Shown here one piece after another: positions 1-6,811 of a stretch of DNA of 12,757 nt. The stretch covers positions 1-12,757 of the forward strand of contig URRZ01000065.1 in assembly GCA_900550385.1 (NCBI GenBank), read 5' to 3'. The notes beneath the pieces were generated by a model, which saw only the letters and a list, made by a program, of their open reading frames with translations, had not been told where the DNA came from and did no database searches. Made by a program: the position numbers and the translations under genes. Numbering within the stretch: position 1 is the first letter of the stretch; every line of letters starts with the position of its first letter. This stretch comes from an uncultured Coriobacteriaceae bacterium. Lineage in GTDB: Bacteria; Actinomycetota; Coriobacteriia; Coriobacteriales; Eggerthellaceae.

Positions 1-1
1 C

Positions 2-709
2 AGTTCCAGATCGTTGTTTTCGCCCGCTGAGCTGGGCCTATGCCGGAATCTCTCCCACAGAAACCACCGAAGAGCCGAAAAATTCGCCTTGGAGGTGGCG
101 GCGGCGGCGAACATCGCCTCGCCAAGAAGCCAGCTGATCCGGATCGACACCGACTCCTCCCTGCTGTTGGAGAGGTTCGACCGCGAGGGATCTCTCTTCC
201 ACGGCAGGAGAATCCCCTACATCAGCGCCATGACCTTGCTCGGCGCGAACGATGGCGAAGGCCGCGACTATGCCGAGGTTGCCGAAAGCCTGGTGGACCT
301 CGCGTCGAACCCCGGAGCCGAGCTGGCGGAGTTGTTTTCGCGCGTCGCCCTATCCATCGCGCTGCACAACACCGACGACCACTTGAGGAACCTGGGGTTC
401 CTCCGAGCCGATGGCGCTTGGAGGCTCGCCCCGTGCTTCGACATCAACCCGAACCCCCGCCTTGCCGACATGCGCTCGACAACGGTGTTCGGCGAAGCCG
501 GAGGCAGCGAGGCGGAAGGGCTTGCCGAGCTCGCCCCCACATGCGGCCTCTCATCGCAGGAGGCCGCCGAACGGGTGTCCGCGATTCTCGACGCCATGGG
601 GAATTGGAAGCGGATCGCCAGACGGTGCGGCTGCCCCAAGGCGGAAACGGCGCTGTTCGAGCCGGTGTTCTCGGATCGATGCGCCGCTTTGGAGAAAGCG
701 TTTCTCTAG
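2..709 (+). CDS. HipA-family serine/threonine kinase toxin, C-terminal part (5' end outside window)
   Basis: HipA proteins are Ser/Thr kinases, usually toxins of HipBA toxin-antitoxin pairs, which phosphorylate cytoplasmic targets such as GltX and induce dormancy. The reading frame is open from base 2 to a TAG at 707-709, about 235 residues, against about 400 or more for full-length HipA, so the N-terminal subdomain is missing at the edge. Visible kinase features in order are LLLERFDRE, then HNTDDHLRNLGFL (the catalytic N-x-D-D-H-x-x-N loop), then LAPCFDINPNP (the metal-binding D of the D-[FIL]-N-P type). The C-terminal helical region ends in KAFL. A TTG at 14 could start translation but would not give a complete kinase. 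The first 30 or so codons match the family poorly, so an upstream frameshift is possible. AGA and AGG are used repeatedly for Arg, unlike the CGC-dominated neighbours, suggesting acquisition by transfer. No hipB is visible; it would lie off the left edge. Confidence 0.8.
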   Translation, partial: SSRSLFSPAELGLCRNLSHRNHRRAEKFALEVAAAANIASPRSQLIRIDTDSSLLLERFDREGSLFHGRRIPYISAMTLLGANDGEGRDYAEVAESLVDLASNPGAELAELFSRVALSIALHNTDDHLRNLGFLRADGAWRLAPCFDINPNPRLADMRSTTVFGEAGGSEAEGLAELAPTCGLSSQEAAERVSAILDAMGNWKRIARRCGCPKAETALFEPVFSDRCAALEKAFL

Positions 710-761
710 CCTGCCCATGAGACCTTATCCGAACGGAAAGACGGCCATCCCGCTTCGCGCG

Positions 762-797
762 TGAACGGGAAAGGCGCCCGCCCCTCTTTCCCGTTCA
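762..797. terminator. 12-bp perfect hairpin between convergent genes, possible bidirectional terminator
   Basis: TGAACGGGAAAG (762-773) pairs perfectly with CTTTCCCGTTCA (786-797) across a 12-nt GC-rich loop. It lies 53 nt after the hipA stop and between two convergent genes, where a terminator is expected. There is no T-tract directly after it; the T-rich repeat at 819-846 follows 21 nt later and could share the role. Termination is inferred from position and structure only. Confidence 0.45.
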
Positions 798-818
798 GAG
801 CGGAGCCCGGTCGGAAAC

Positions 819-846
819 GAGAAAAAACCTCCGTCCCTTTTTCTCA
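819..846 (-). repeat. 28-nt hairpin repeat, copy A (REP-like)
   Basis: This copy is identical base for base to 12730-12757 and, reverse-complemented, to 12688-12715. Read on the minus strand it begins TGAGAAAAAGGGACGG and ends in a T-run plus CTC, so its ends pair (GAGAAAAA with TTTTTCTC) around a core of about 10 nt. Its first three minus-strand bases are the TGA stop codon of the aldo/keto reductase. A stable hairpin with a T-tract at a gene's 3' end could act as a terminator. Confidence 0.85.
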
Positions 847-1968
847 TTCGTAGCGCTGGGCGGCGTCGCGGAGGTGCTCGATGATGGGAATGGACTGCGG
901 GCACACCGCCTCGCAGGCGCCGCATTCGATGCAGTCGGACGCCTTGCCGGGCGTGGCCTGCCACTGGTAGTTGTGCTTGGACAGCGCGCCGTCGCCCATG
1001 ACGGTCTCCAGGTTGCGCAGCATCAGGATGATGGGGATGGCGACCTGCTGCGGGCAGCCCTTCAGGCAGTAGCCGCAGTTGGTGCAGGGGATGGTGGGCA
1101 CGCTGTTCAGCGATTCGATGGCTTCATCCAGCGCCGCCTGTTCCTCCGCCGAGAACGCGTGCGGCCCCTTGAACGCCTGGGCGTTCTGCCGCATCTGCTC
1201 GATGGTCGACGCGCCGGAAAGCACGGTGATCACGCCGGGCAGGTTCCAGCAGAACCGGTACGCCCACGAGGCAAGCGGCGCATCCGGGCGCACCGCGCGC
1301 AGCGGCTCCGCCGCGCGCTCGGGCAGATCGGCCAGCCTGCCGCCGCGCACCGGCTCCATGATGACGACGGGCTTGCCGTGCTTGGCAGCCACCTCCATCA
1401 GCGCGCGCGACTGGATGACGGGGTTCTCCCAATCCAGATAGTTCACCTGCAGCTGGACGAAATCCACCCACGGATGCTCGGTCAGCAGCCGATCCAGCAC
1501 GTCGGGGCCGTCGTGCAGCGAGAACCCGGCGTTGCGCACCACGCCCTCGACCTTCTTCTGCCGCAGGAACTCCCACATGCCGTAGTCCTCGAACTCGGCG
1601 ACGCGCTCGGCGCCCAGGTTGTGCAGCAGGTAGAAGTCGATGTAGTCCACGCCCAGTCGCTCCATCGAAGTTTCCAGACACGCGCACGCCTCCTCCGACG
1701 AGCCGGCCCTCGCGCCGGGGTTCTTCGTGGCGATCTGGAACGATTCGCGCGGATGGCGCTCGACCAGCGCCTCGCGAAGCGCCGTTTCGGACGCGCCTTC
1801 GTGGTACAGGTACGCCGTGTCGAAGTACGTGCCGCCCGCCTCCAGGAACGCGTCCACCATCTGCGAGAACTGCGGCATGTCGATGCTGGTTTGGTTTTTC
1901 GGGTCGGTCAGCGGCAAGCGCATGCACCCGAAGCCGAACTTGGGAATGGCGGCGTATTCCTGGTTCAT
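844..1968 (-). CDS. Aldo/keto reductase with C-terminal double 4Fe-4S ferredoxin-like domain
   Basis: Predicted soluble oxidoreductase of 374 residues (COG1453-type): a TIM-barrel aldo/keto reductase fused to an iron-sulfur module, so it probably links NAD(P)H or carbonyl chemistry to a ferredoxin-like electron path. The AKR tetrad is intact: D50 and Y55 (FDTAYLYH), K82 (ATKNP) and H116 (YLLHNL). Two clusters follow, CxxCxxCxxxCP at C295/C298/C301/C305 and C346/C349/C352/C356. The ATG at 1966-1968 was chosen because GAAGGGGGA lies 3-4 nt upstream and the protein then starts at the family's usual point; an in-frame ATG 11 codons upstream would add an arginine-rich stretch. There is no signal peptide. 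It is divergent from the LysR gene, with nested dyads between them, so control by that regulator is plausible. The stop codon is the first three bases of repeat copy A. The substrate is not predictable. Confidence 0.9.
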   Translation of the reverse strand: MNQEYAAIPKFGFGCMRLPLTDPKNQTSIDMPQFSQMVDAFLEAGGTYFDTAYLYHEGASETALREALVERHPRESFQIATKNPGARAGSSEEACACLETSMERLGVDYIDFYLLHNLGAERVAEFEDYGMWEFLRQKKVEGVVRNAGFSLHDGPDVLDRLLTEHPWVDFVQLQVNYLDWENPVIQSRALMEVAAKHGKPVVIMEPVRGGRLADLPERAAEPLRAVRPDAPLASWAYRFCWNLPGVITVLSGASTIEQMRQNAQAFKGPHAFSAEEQAALDEAIESLNSVPTIPCTNCGYCLKGCPQQVAIPIILMLRNLETVMGDGALSKHNYQWQATPGKASDCIECGACEAVCPQSIPIIEHLRDAAQRYE

Positions 1969-2046
1969 GGGTCCCCCTTCGATGCGCGGGCGCCGACGCA
2001 AAGCGCTTGCGCCGGTTCAAGCTGTCCTGAATCGTGCATCATCGTC

Positions 2047-2075
2047 CAACGTTTGCTGCTATGATAGCAACGTTG
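2047..2075. promoter_or_regulatory. Nested inverted repeats, candidate LysR operator and promoter region
   Basis: In the gap between the divergent reductase and lysR genes, CAACGTT (2047-2053) and AACGTTG (2069-2075) form an inverted repeat with a 15-nt spacer. Inside lies the perfect 13-nt dyad TGCTATGATAGCA (2057-2069), which fits the T-N11-A form of LysR boxes, and TTGCT/AGCAA (2053-2057, 2066-2070) gives another near-concentric pair. TATGAT (2060-2065) could also be a -10 for lysR, although no good -35 is seen. LysR regulators commonly bind such dyads and repress their own gene while controlling the divergent one. Operator function is inferred. Confidence 0.5.
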
Positions 2076-2136
2076 ATGCTTCCGAAGGCACAGCAGCGAT
2101 ACTATCCCCACCCAGCCCACTGCGGAAGGTTGTGCC

Positions 2137-3096
2137 ATGGACATCGAGACCATCAAGACCATCCTCACCGTCGCCCACTGCGAGAACTACGCCGAAGCTG
2201 CGCGCAAGTTGGGCTATACGCCGTCGGTGATATCGAAGCGGATCATCAAGACCGAGCAGGAGCTGAACATCCCGCTGTTCGCACGGGGGCGCCGCGCCAG
2301 CAGCCTCGCCCCCACCGCCGAATGCGAAGCGATCCTGCCCGACCTGAAAGCCATCGACGAGGCATGGGGGCGCATCCAGGACACCGCCGTCATGCTCTCC
2401 CAAACCGAGAACGAAGGCGAGCTGCGCATCGGGTCGCTGGCGAAATACTACCCCACACGCGAGGATTCCATCATCTCCGACTTCATGACGAAGTACCGCA
2501 ACGTCAACGTGCTGGTGGTGAAGCAGTCGTGGGACCCCCTGATCCGAGGGCTGCACCAAGGCAGCTACGACCTGGCCTTCCTGTCGTTCAACGGCACCCT
2601 GCGGCATCTGGAGGATGACTGGCCCGACGCGCAGCTGGACAAGTTCGACTTCTACCTGGTGGACACGCTGGACACCATGTACGTGGCCATCGGCAGCCAG
2701 TTCCCCGAAGCGTCGCTTGAGGAGGCGACGCTCGAAGACCTGAAGGACTACACGTTCGCGTTCAACGTGGGCGAGAAGGGCGACATCCTGAAGAATCACG
2801 CCGCCCCCTTCCTGGAGTTGGCGGGCCGCTACGGCTTCGCATTGAAGGCCCGGCCCCTGAACACGCGCGACGGCAGCGCCTTCCTCACCGCGCGCAGCCG
2901 CAAGCTGGCTATCCCCCAGCCGGTATGCCAAACGCATGTCGAAGGCATCACGCACGTGAGGCTGACCGACTGGCCCACCCACCTGTCCGCATACTGCGTC
3001 GTCCCCAAGGGAAAGCACTCGCCGCTGGTGGTGCACATGATCAACCATCTGAAGGCCCACGGCTGCGAGCTGGATTCGTTGCCAAATCGGCGATGA
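2137..3096 (+). CDS. LysR-family transcriptional regulator
   Basis: Cytoplasmic DNA-binding regulator of 319 residues, the normal LysR length. Residues 1-60 form the winged helix-turn-helix (NYAEAARKLGYTPSVISKRI, then a PLFAR wing), followed by a linker helix and an effector-binding, periplasmic-binding-protein-like domain from about residue 90 to 300. The ATG at 2137 is preceded by GGAAGG at 2124-2129, 7 nt away. It is divergent from the aldo/keto reductase and lies directly upstream of a flavoprotein and a permease on its own strand, which is the classic position for a local regulator sensing the pathway's substrate. The HTH is confidently LysR-like; the effector domain is divergent, with little recognisable similarity to CysB, BenM or other well-studied types. 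The ligand is unknown; by context it may be the molecule imported by the 5105-6553 permease. Confidence 0.92.
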   Translation: MDIETIKTILTVAHCENYAEAARKLGYTPSVISKRIIKTEQELNIPLFARGRRASSLAPTAECEAILPDLKAIDEAWGRIQDTAVMLSQTENEGELRIGSLAKYYPTREDSIISDFMTKYRNVNVLVVKQSWDPLIRGLHQGSYDLAFLSFNGTLRHLEDDWPDAQLDKFDFYLVDTLDTMYVAIGSQFPEASLEEATLEDLKDYTFAFNVGEKGDILKNHAAPFLELAGRYGFALKARPLNTRDGSAFLTARSRKLAIPQPVCQTHVEGITHVRLTDWPTHLSAYCVVPKGKHSPLVVHMINHLKAHGCELDSLPNRR

Positions 3097-3398
3097 ATGC
3101 GGATTCGATGGCTCCGAATACCCTCTGCCGCGCGCCCTATACTGAAGCCGCTTCGGAAGCATCCATATCATTTGCGGCACGATCCCGATGGGGAAGGCGC
3201 GCAGGCGCCTGCGGGTCGTCGTTGCCCGATGGCGACGTTTCCGAACGCCGATGCGCACTCGCCGAAACGACGCCATGCGGCAACAGGCGACGGCCCGTGG
3301 ACGATTAGGGGATCCTTCAGGGGAATCTTTTCGCGAAGGCGTTGAGGCCTGCCTCTTGACGGCGTGTCGCTCGTCCCGAAAAGGAGGGCGGACACAGC
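3097..3398. other. 302-nt intergenic leader of the flavoprotein gene
   Basis: No gene is seen here. TATACT at 3138-3143 resembles a -10 but lacks a clear -35. CTTCGGAAGCATC at 3151-3163 is the reverse complement of GATGCTTCCGAAG at 2075-2087, beside the lysR operator candidate, and overlaps a second dyad, GAAGCCGCTTC (3144-3154). A 14-bp GC palindrome lies at 3200-3213. AAGGAGG at 3381-3387 is a strong ribosome-binding site for the flavoprotein, 11 nt from its ATG. The length and the shared motif suggest that the flavoprotein has its own regulated promoter rather than only lysR read-through. Confidence 0.45.
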
Positions 3399-4928
3399 AT
3401 GAACATCAACAACGACTACAACGTGGACGTTCTGGTGTGCGGCGGCGGCGTCGCCGGCTGCGCGGCGGCCATCACCGCGGCGCGCCAGGGCATGCGCACG
3501 CTGCTCATCGAGAAGCGCGAGTCGTTCGGCGGCCTGGTCACCAACGGCTACATCACCGGCATCGCGGGCCACGTGGACGGCGTCTGCAAGGAATGGGTCG
3601 AGCGCCTGGTGAAGGAGAACGGCGCCATCATGAAGCCCCACCTGCCCGCCGTGGAGCCCGAGCGCGCCAAGGTCATGTTCGAGCGCATGCTCATCCAATC
3701 CGGCGCCCGCTTCCTGTACGGCACCCACATCGCCGAGTGCATCGTGGAGGACAACCGCATCGCGGGCGTGGTGGCCTACAACGTGAACGGCAAGATGGTC
3801 ATCCGCGCGAAGATGGTCATCGACGCCACCGGCGACGCCATCGTGGCATCCGCCGCCGGCGTGCCGTGCGACGTGGGCGACATCGAGTTCATGGGCCTGA
3901 ACGAGTCCACCTCCATGGGCTTCCGCCTGTCGTATGTGAACTACGAGAAGTACATGGAAGACCGCGCCGCCTACGACGCGGCCAACCGGTCCAAGCCGCC
4001 CGAGCAGCGCGTGAACTACTTCGTGACGAAACAGCATGAGGCCATCGCGGCAGGCGACCTCCCCTGCATCGTGTCGCCCGGCAATCTGGTGTACCCGGTG
4101 GTGGGCAGCAAGGACCAGACCTGCATGGACGTGTGCCTGGACGCCACGCACACCTACGACTGCCGCAACACCTCCGCCGAGGACCTGACGCGGCAGATCG
4201 TCGACCAGCACAACAAGGTGCTGATGTTCGTCGACTTCCTGCGCAAGTACGCCCCCGGGTTCGAGAACTGCACGCTGGCGCACTTCGCCGAGCAGAACGG
4301 GACGCGCGAGACGCGCCGCATGGTGGGCAAGTACGTGTTCACCGCGCGCGACATCTGCGCTGCCAGGAAGTTCGAGGACGGCATCGCCATCTACCCCGAG
4401 CCGCTGGATTCGCACCATCCCACCAGCGACCGCACCACGGCCATGCGCCACATCCACGCGCCCGAGCCCATCGAGCCCGCGTTCTGCCGCCCCTCGCAGG
4501 ACGACGGCAATTGGCACATGCACCCCTTCGCCCCCATGGAGGGCTACGAGGTGCGCCCGAACCCGCGCGACTTCAGCGAGATCCCGCTGCGCGCGCTGGT
4601 CGCCGAGAACGTCGACAACCTGTTCGGCGTCGGCCGCAACTTCTCGGCGGACTGGCATGCCATCGGCGGCGCCCGCGTGATCGCCACCTGCATGACCACC
4701 GGCCAAGCCGCCGCCAACGCCGCAGCCTGGTGCGTCAAGCACCAGGAGAGCGCGTGGAACGCCGACGGCAAGGCCGTACGCGAGATGCAGAAGCAGCAGG
4801 ACGTGCCGCTGGACCAGCCGCTCGAGGGTTACTGGGCCGCCGCGCGCGACGCCGAGGGCGAGCTGGACATCCTCCACGACATGGCCGTGGTGCGCAAGCC
4901 TTCCGGCGAGACGTCGTTCCAGAACTAG
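3399..4928 (+). CDS. FAD-dependent oxidoreductase (FAD_oxidored type)
   Basis: Soluble flavoprotein of 509 residues. The N-terminal Rossmann motif is VCGGGVAGC (G15, G17, G20), with E38 ending the second strand (LLIEKR) to bind the FAD ribose, then GG at 44-45. A DATGD motif (142-146) is the usual second FAD contact. GTRETRRMVGKY (301-312) and the C-terminal VGRNFSADWH plus CMTTGQAAANAAA (411-443) are typical of the FAD-dependent oxidoreductase family near PF12831. There is no Tat or Sec signal, no FMN-binding domain and no iron-sulfur motif, so it differs from exported Eggerthellaceae flavin reductases such as the Cgr2 or urocanate-reductase types and should work in the cytoplasm with a soluble electron partner. 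It starts at an ATG with AAGGAGG upstream, follows lysR and precedes a permease by 176 nt. The context suggests oxidation or reduction of the imported substrate, whose identity is not visible. Confidence 0.88.
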   Translation: MNINNDYNVDVLVCGGGVAGCAAAITAARQGMRTLLIEKRESFGGLVTNGYITGIAGHVDGVCKEWVERLVKENGAIMKPHLPAVEPERAKVMFERMLIQSGARFLYGTHIAECIVEDNRIAGVVAYNVNGKMVIRAKMVIDATGDAIVASAAGVPCDVGDIEFMGLNESTSMGFRLSYVNYEKYMEDRAAYDAANRSKPPEQRVNYFVTKQHEAIAAGDLPCIVSPGNLVYPVVGSKDQTCMDVCLDATHTYDCRNTSAEDLTRQIVDQHNKVLMFVDFLRKYAPGFENCTLAHFAEQNGTRETRRMVGKYVFTARDICAARKFEDGIAIYPEPLDSHHPTSDRTTAMRHIHAPEPIEPAFCRPSQDDGNWHMHPFAPMEGYEVRPNPRDFSEIPLRALVAENVDNLFGVGRNFSADWHAIGGARVIATCMTTGQAAANAAAWCVKHQESAWNADGKAVREMQKQQDVPLDQPLEGYWAAARDAEGELDILHDMAVVRKPSGETSFQN

Positions 4929-5034
4929 CCGGCGCAATTCCGGTGCAATCATCCCCTCCAAGCACAACCATCAGGCGGGTGGAAACGCCTAGCGCCTAGC
5001 GGCAGCTTCCCCGGCAGCGGCTTCGCGCGACGCC

Positions 5035-5072
5035 CCCGTCCGGCGGCATCCTCCCAATCGCCGTCGGACGGG
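5035..5072 (+). promoter_or_regulatory. 13-bp GC hairpin between flavoprotein and permease genes
   Basis: The segment 5035-5047 (beginning CCCGTCCG) pairs with 5060-5072 (ending CGGACGGG): 13 bp with one G-U pair and a 12-nt loop. It lies 107 nt after the flavoprotein stop and about 33 nt before the permease ATG. No T-tract follows, so it is unlikely to be an intrinsic terminator; a 3'-end stabiliser or RNA-processing structure that sets different transcript levels for the two genes is more likely. The role is inferred. Confidence 0.4.
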
Positions 5073-5104
5073 ATCCGCCCGCAACCCTAGGAGAAGGGAC
5101 TCCA

Positions 5105-6553
5105 ATGTCAGAGAAATCAACCATGAACCCGACGGCCAAGTACGTCATCAAGATCATCATCGGCGTGCTGATCGTGTTCTGCTTCCGCTTCATCCCCGCG
5201 CCCGATCCCATCACGCCTTTGGGCATGAACCTGATCGGCATCTTCTTCGGCACCATCTACCTGTTCACCGTGGGCGGCATGCTGTGGCCGTCGTTCCTGG
5301 CGCTTTTGGCGCTGGGCTACTCGGGAGCCACCGGCAGCCTGAGCGACACCGTCATGGCGGCGCTGGGCAACTCGGTGATGTGGCAACTGATCGTGCTGTT
5401 CCCCATCTGCCACGCCATCTCCGCCAGCGGCGCGGCGCAGAAAGTCGCCGGCAAGCTGATGACGCTGAGCTTCGTCAAGGGCAAGCCGATGCGCATCATG
5501 ATCATGTTGTTCGTCGCCACGTTGGTCGTGGGCATCCTCATCAGCGCGACGGCGACCATCGTGTTGATGTTCGCGCTGATCAACAGCATCCGCGACATGA
5601 TGGGCTACGAGAAGGGCGACAAGTGGTCCGCAGGCACCTGCGTCGGCTGCTTCATCTGCGCCCTCATCGGCTCCGCCGCCATCCCCTACCGCGGCCTGGT
5701 CGCAGCCATGATCGCCCCGTTCGAGAGCCTGACCGGCTACCCCATCGACGGCCCGGTGTATTTGACCATCGCCATCCTGGTGGGCCTGATCGTCTCCGTG
5801 TCCATCCCGTTCCTGATGCGCTACCTGCAGCGTTGCGACTTCAGCAAGGTCGCCGGGTTCGACTTCCATAAGCAGTTCGGCGACACCAAGCTCGATCGCC
5901 GCCAGTTCATCCTGCTGATGGGCCTGGCCGTCATCATGGTCTTCTTCATGGTGCAGATGTTCGTGCCCGCCAAGAGCGAGCTGGGGATCATCCTGAACGG
6001 CTTCGGCGCCAACGGCATCTTCACCATCGTCGCCATCGCTCTGGCCGTCATCACCGTGGACGGCAAGCCCGCCATGAACCTGGCGCAGGCCATGAAGGAC
6101 GGGTGCCCGTGGGGCATCATCATCGGCGTCGGCGCCATGGTCGCCATCGCCGGCCAGTTCTCCTCCGAAGCGTCCGGCATCACCGCGTGGCTGAACATGA
6201 TCCTGGGCGGCGCCCTGAACGGGCTGCCGTGGCCGCTGGTCGTCGTCCTAACGCTCACCGTCACGGTCATCGTCACCGGCTTCTTCAGCAACGTGGGCAC
6301 CTCGCTCATCATGCTGGCGGCCATCATCCCGCTGTGCCCCGCGCTCGGCATCAACGCCACCGCGATGGCCGTGGGCATCGTCATGGCCTCCAACGTGGCC
6401 GTGCTGTCGCCCGGCGGATCCGGCGCCTGCCCGCTGCTGTTCTTCAACGAGAACGAGTCGTGGGGCCGCATCTACAAGAACGGCATCCCGATCCTGGTGG
6501 TGTTCGTCGTCGTGGCCAGCGCCTTCATCATCGGCATGAGCATGGTTTCGTAG
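5105..6553 (+). CDS. SLC13/DASS-like anion permease
   Basis: Integral membrane transporter of 482 residues with about 11-12 hydrophobic segments (e.g. 13-32, 42-70, 90-106, 133-160, 217-238, 267-287, 302-318, 336-351, 376-394, 400-434, 460-480). Two helix-breaking motifs match the paired substrate/Na+ sites of the divalent anion:sodium symporter fold: LISATAT (145-151, in place of the canonical SNT) and FFSNVGTS (393-400). Family members take up di- and tricarboxylates, sulfate or other anions, often Na+-coupled. The ATG at 5105 follows GGAGAAGGGA (about 4-5 nt away); a second ATG at 5123 is a weaker alternative. It shares strand and probably transcript with the flavoprotein, so the two may import and convert one substrate. 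A hairpin at 5035-5072 lies between them. It could alternatively belong to a neighbouring ion-transporter-superfamily group. Confidence 0.82.
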   Translation: MSEKSTMNPTAKYVIKIIIGVLIVFCFRFIPAPDPITPLGMNLIGIFFGTIYLFTVGGMLWPSFLALLALGYSGATGSLSDTVMAALGNSVMWQLIVLFPICHAISASGAAQKVAGKLMTLSFVKGKPMRIMIMLFVATLVVGILISATATIVLMFALINSIRDMMGYEKGDKWSAGTCVGCFICALIGSAAIPYRGLVAAMIAPFESLTGYPIDGPVYLTIAILVGLIVSVSIPFLMRYLQRCDFSKVAGFDFHKQFGDTKLDRRQFILLMGLAVIMVFFMVQMFVPAKSELGIILNGFGANGIFTIVAIALAVITVDGKPAMNLAQAMKDGCPWGIIIGVGAMVAIAGQFSSEASGITAWLNMILGGALNGLPWPLVVVLTLTVTVIVTGFFSNVGTSLIMLAAIIPLCPALGINATAMAVGIVMASNVAVLSPGGSGACPLLFFNENESWGRIYKNGIPILVVFVVVASAFIIGMSMVS

Positions 6554-6586
6554 GCTGCGCGCCTAGCGATTCCGAGCTGCGGGCCC

Positions 6587-6661
6587 GGGGGGGGGGCCCC
6601 CCAAGCCCCCCCCCCGGCCCGCCGCGGCGCGGGGGGGCCCCCCCCCCCCCCCCCCCCCCCC
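6587..6661. repeat. Poly-G/poly-C low-complexity tract
   Basis: Runs in order: 10 G (6587-6596), 6 C (6597-6602), 10 C (6606-6615), 7 G (6631-6637) and 24 C (6638-6661), in the 3' flank of the permease gene. The block is self-complementary (G-runs facing C-runs) and nothing like it occurs elsewhere in the window. It most likely reflects sequencing or assembly failure through a strong GC hairpin, so the true sequence and length here are uncertain. Confidence 0.8.
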
Positions 6662-6747
6662 GCTGCGCCGGCCGGCGGAGGCGCGGCGGCGCGATCCTTC
6701 CGATGCGGCACGGCCGGCCCTCCCCTTCGGCTGCCGCCGCATAAGCG

Positions 6748-6784
6748 AAACGGCCGGCGTCCCACTCGGGGCGCCGGCCGTTTT
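6748..6784. terminator. Bidirectional intrinsic terminator between permease and alarmone synthetase genes
   Basis: AAACGGCCGGCG (6748-6759) pairs perfectly with CGCCGGCCGTTT (6772-6783); the inner bases 6760-6771 extend the stem to 16 bp with one G-U pair and an ACTC loop. On the plus strand it is followed by TTTTCTT and on the minus strand by TTTCGCTT. It lies between convergent genes, 194 nt after the permease stop and 28 nt beyond the synthetase stop, so it should end both transcripts. Confidence 0.88.
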
Positions 6785-6811
6785 CTTCGGCTTGGTTCCG
6801 CTTGGCTTCCC

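Noticed and set aside
874..2064. Long open frame antisense to the aldo/keto reductase
   Set aside because: Its composition (Arg, Val, Leu, His, Gln-rich without motifs) is typical of shadow frames opposite high-GC genes; the minus-strand product has complete catalytic and Cys motifs.
3200..3213. 14-bp palindrome CGCAGGCGCCTGCG as an operator
   Set aside because: It is pure GC-rich symmetry in a GC-rich leader with no second copy or matching site; chance is a sufficient explanation.
3168..4967. 599-codon open frame antisense to the flavoprotein
   Set aside because: It has no motifs and is rich in His, Val and Gly; it is explained by codon bias of the real FAD oxidoreductase on the other strand.
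6638..6661. Poly-C tract as a phase-variation switch
   Set aside because: It lies downstream of the permease stop and before a terminator, with no promoter or coding frame to switch; the surrounding G/C runs point to an artefact.
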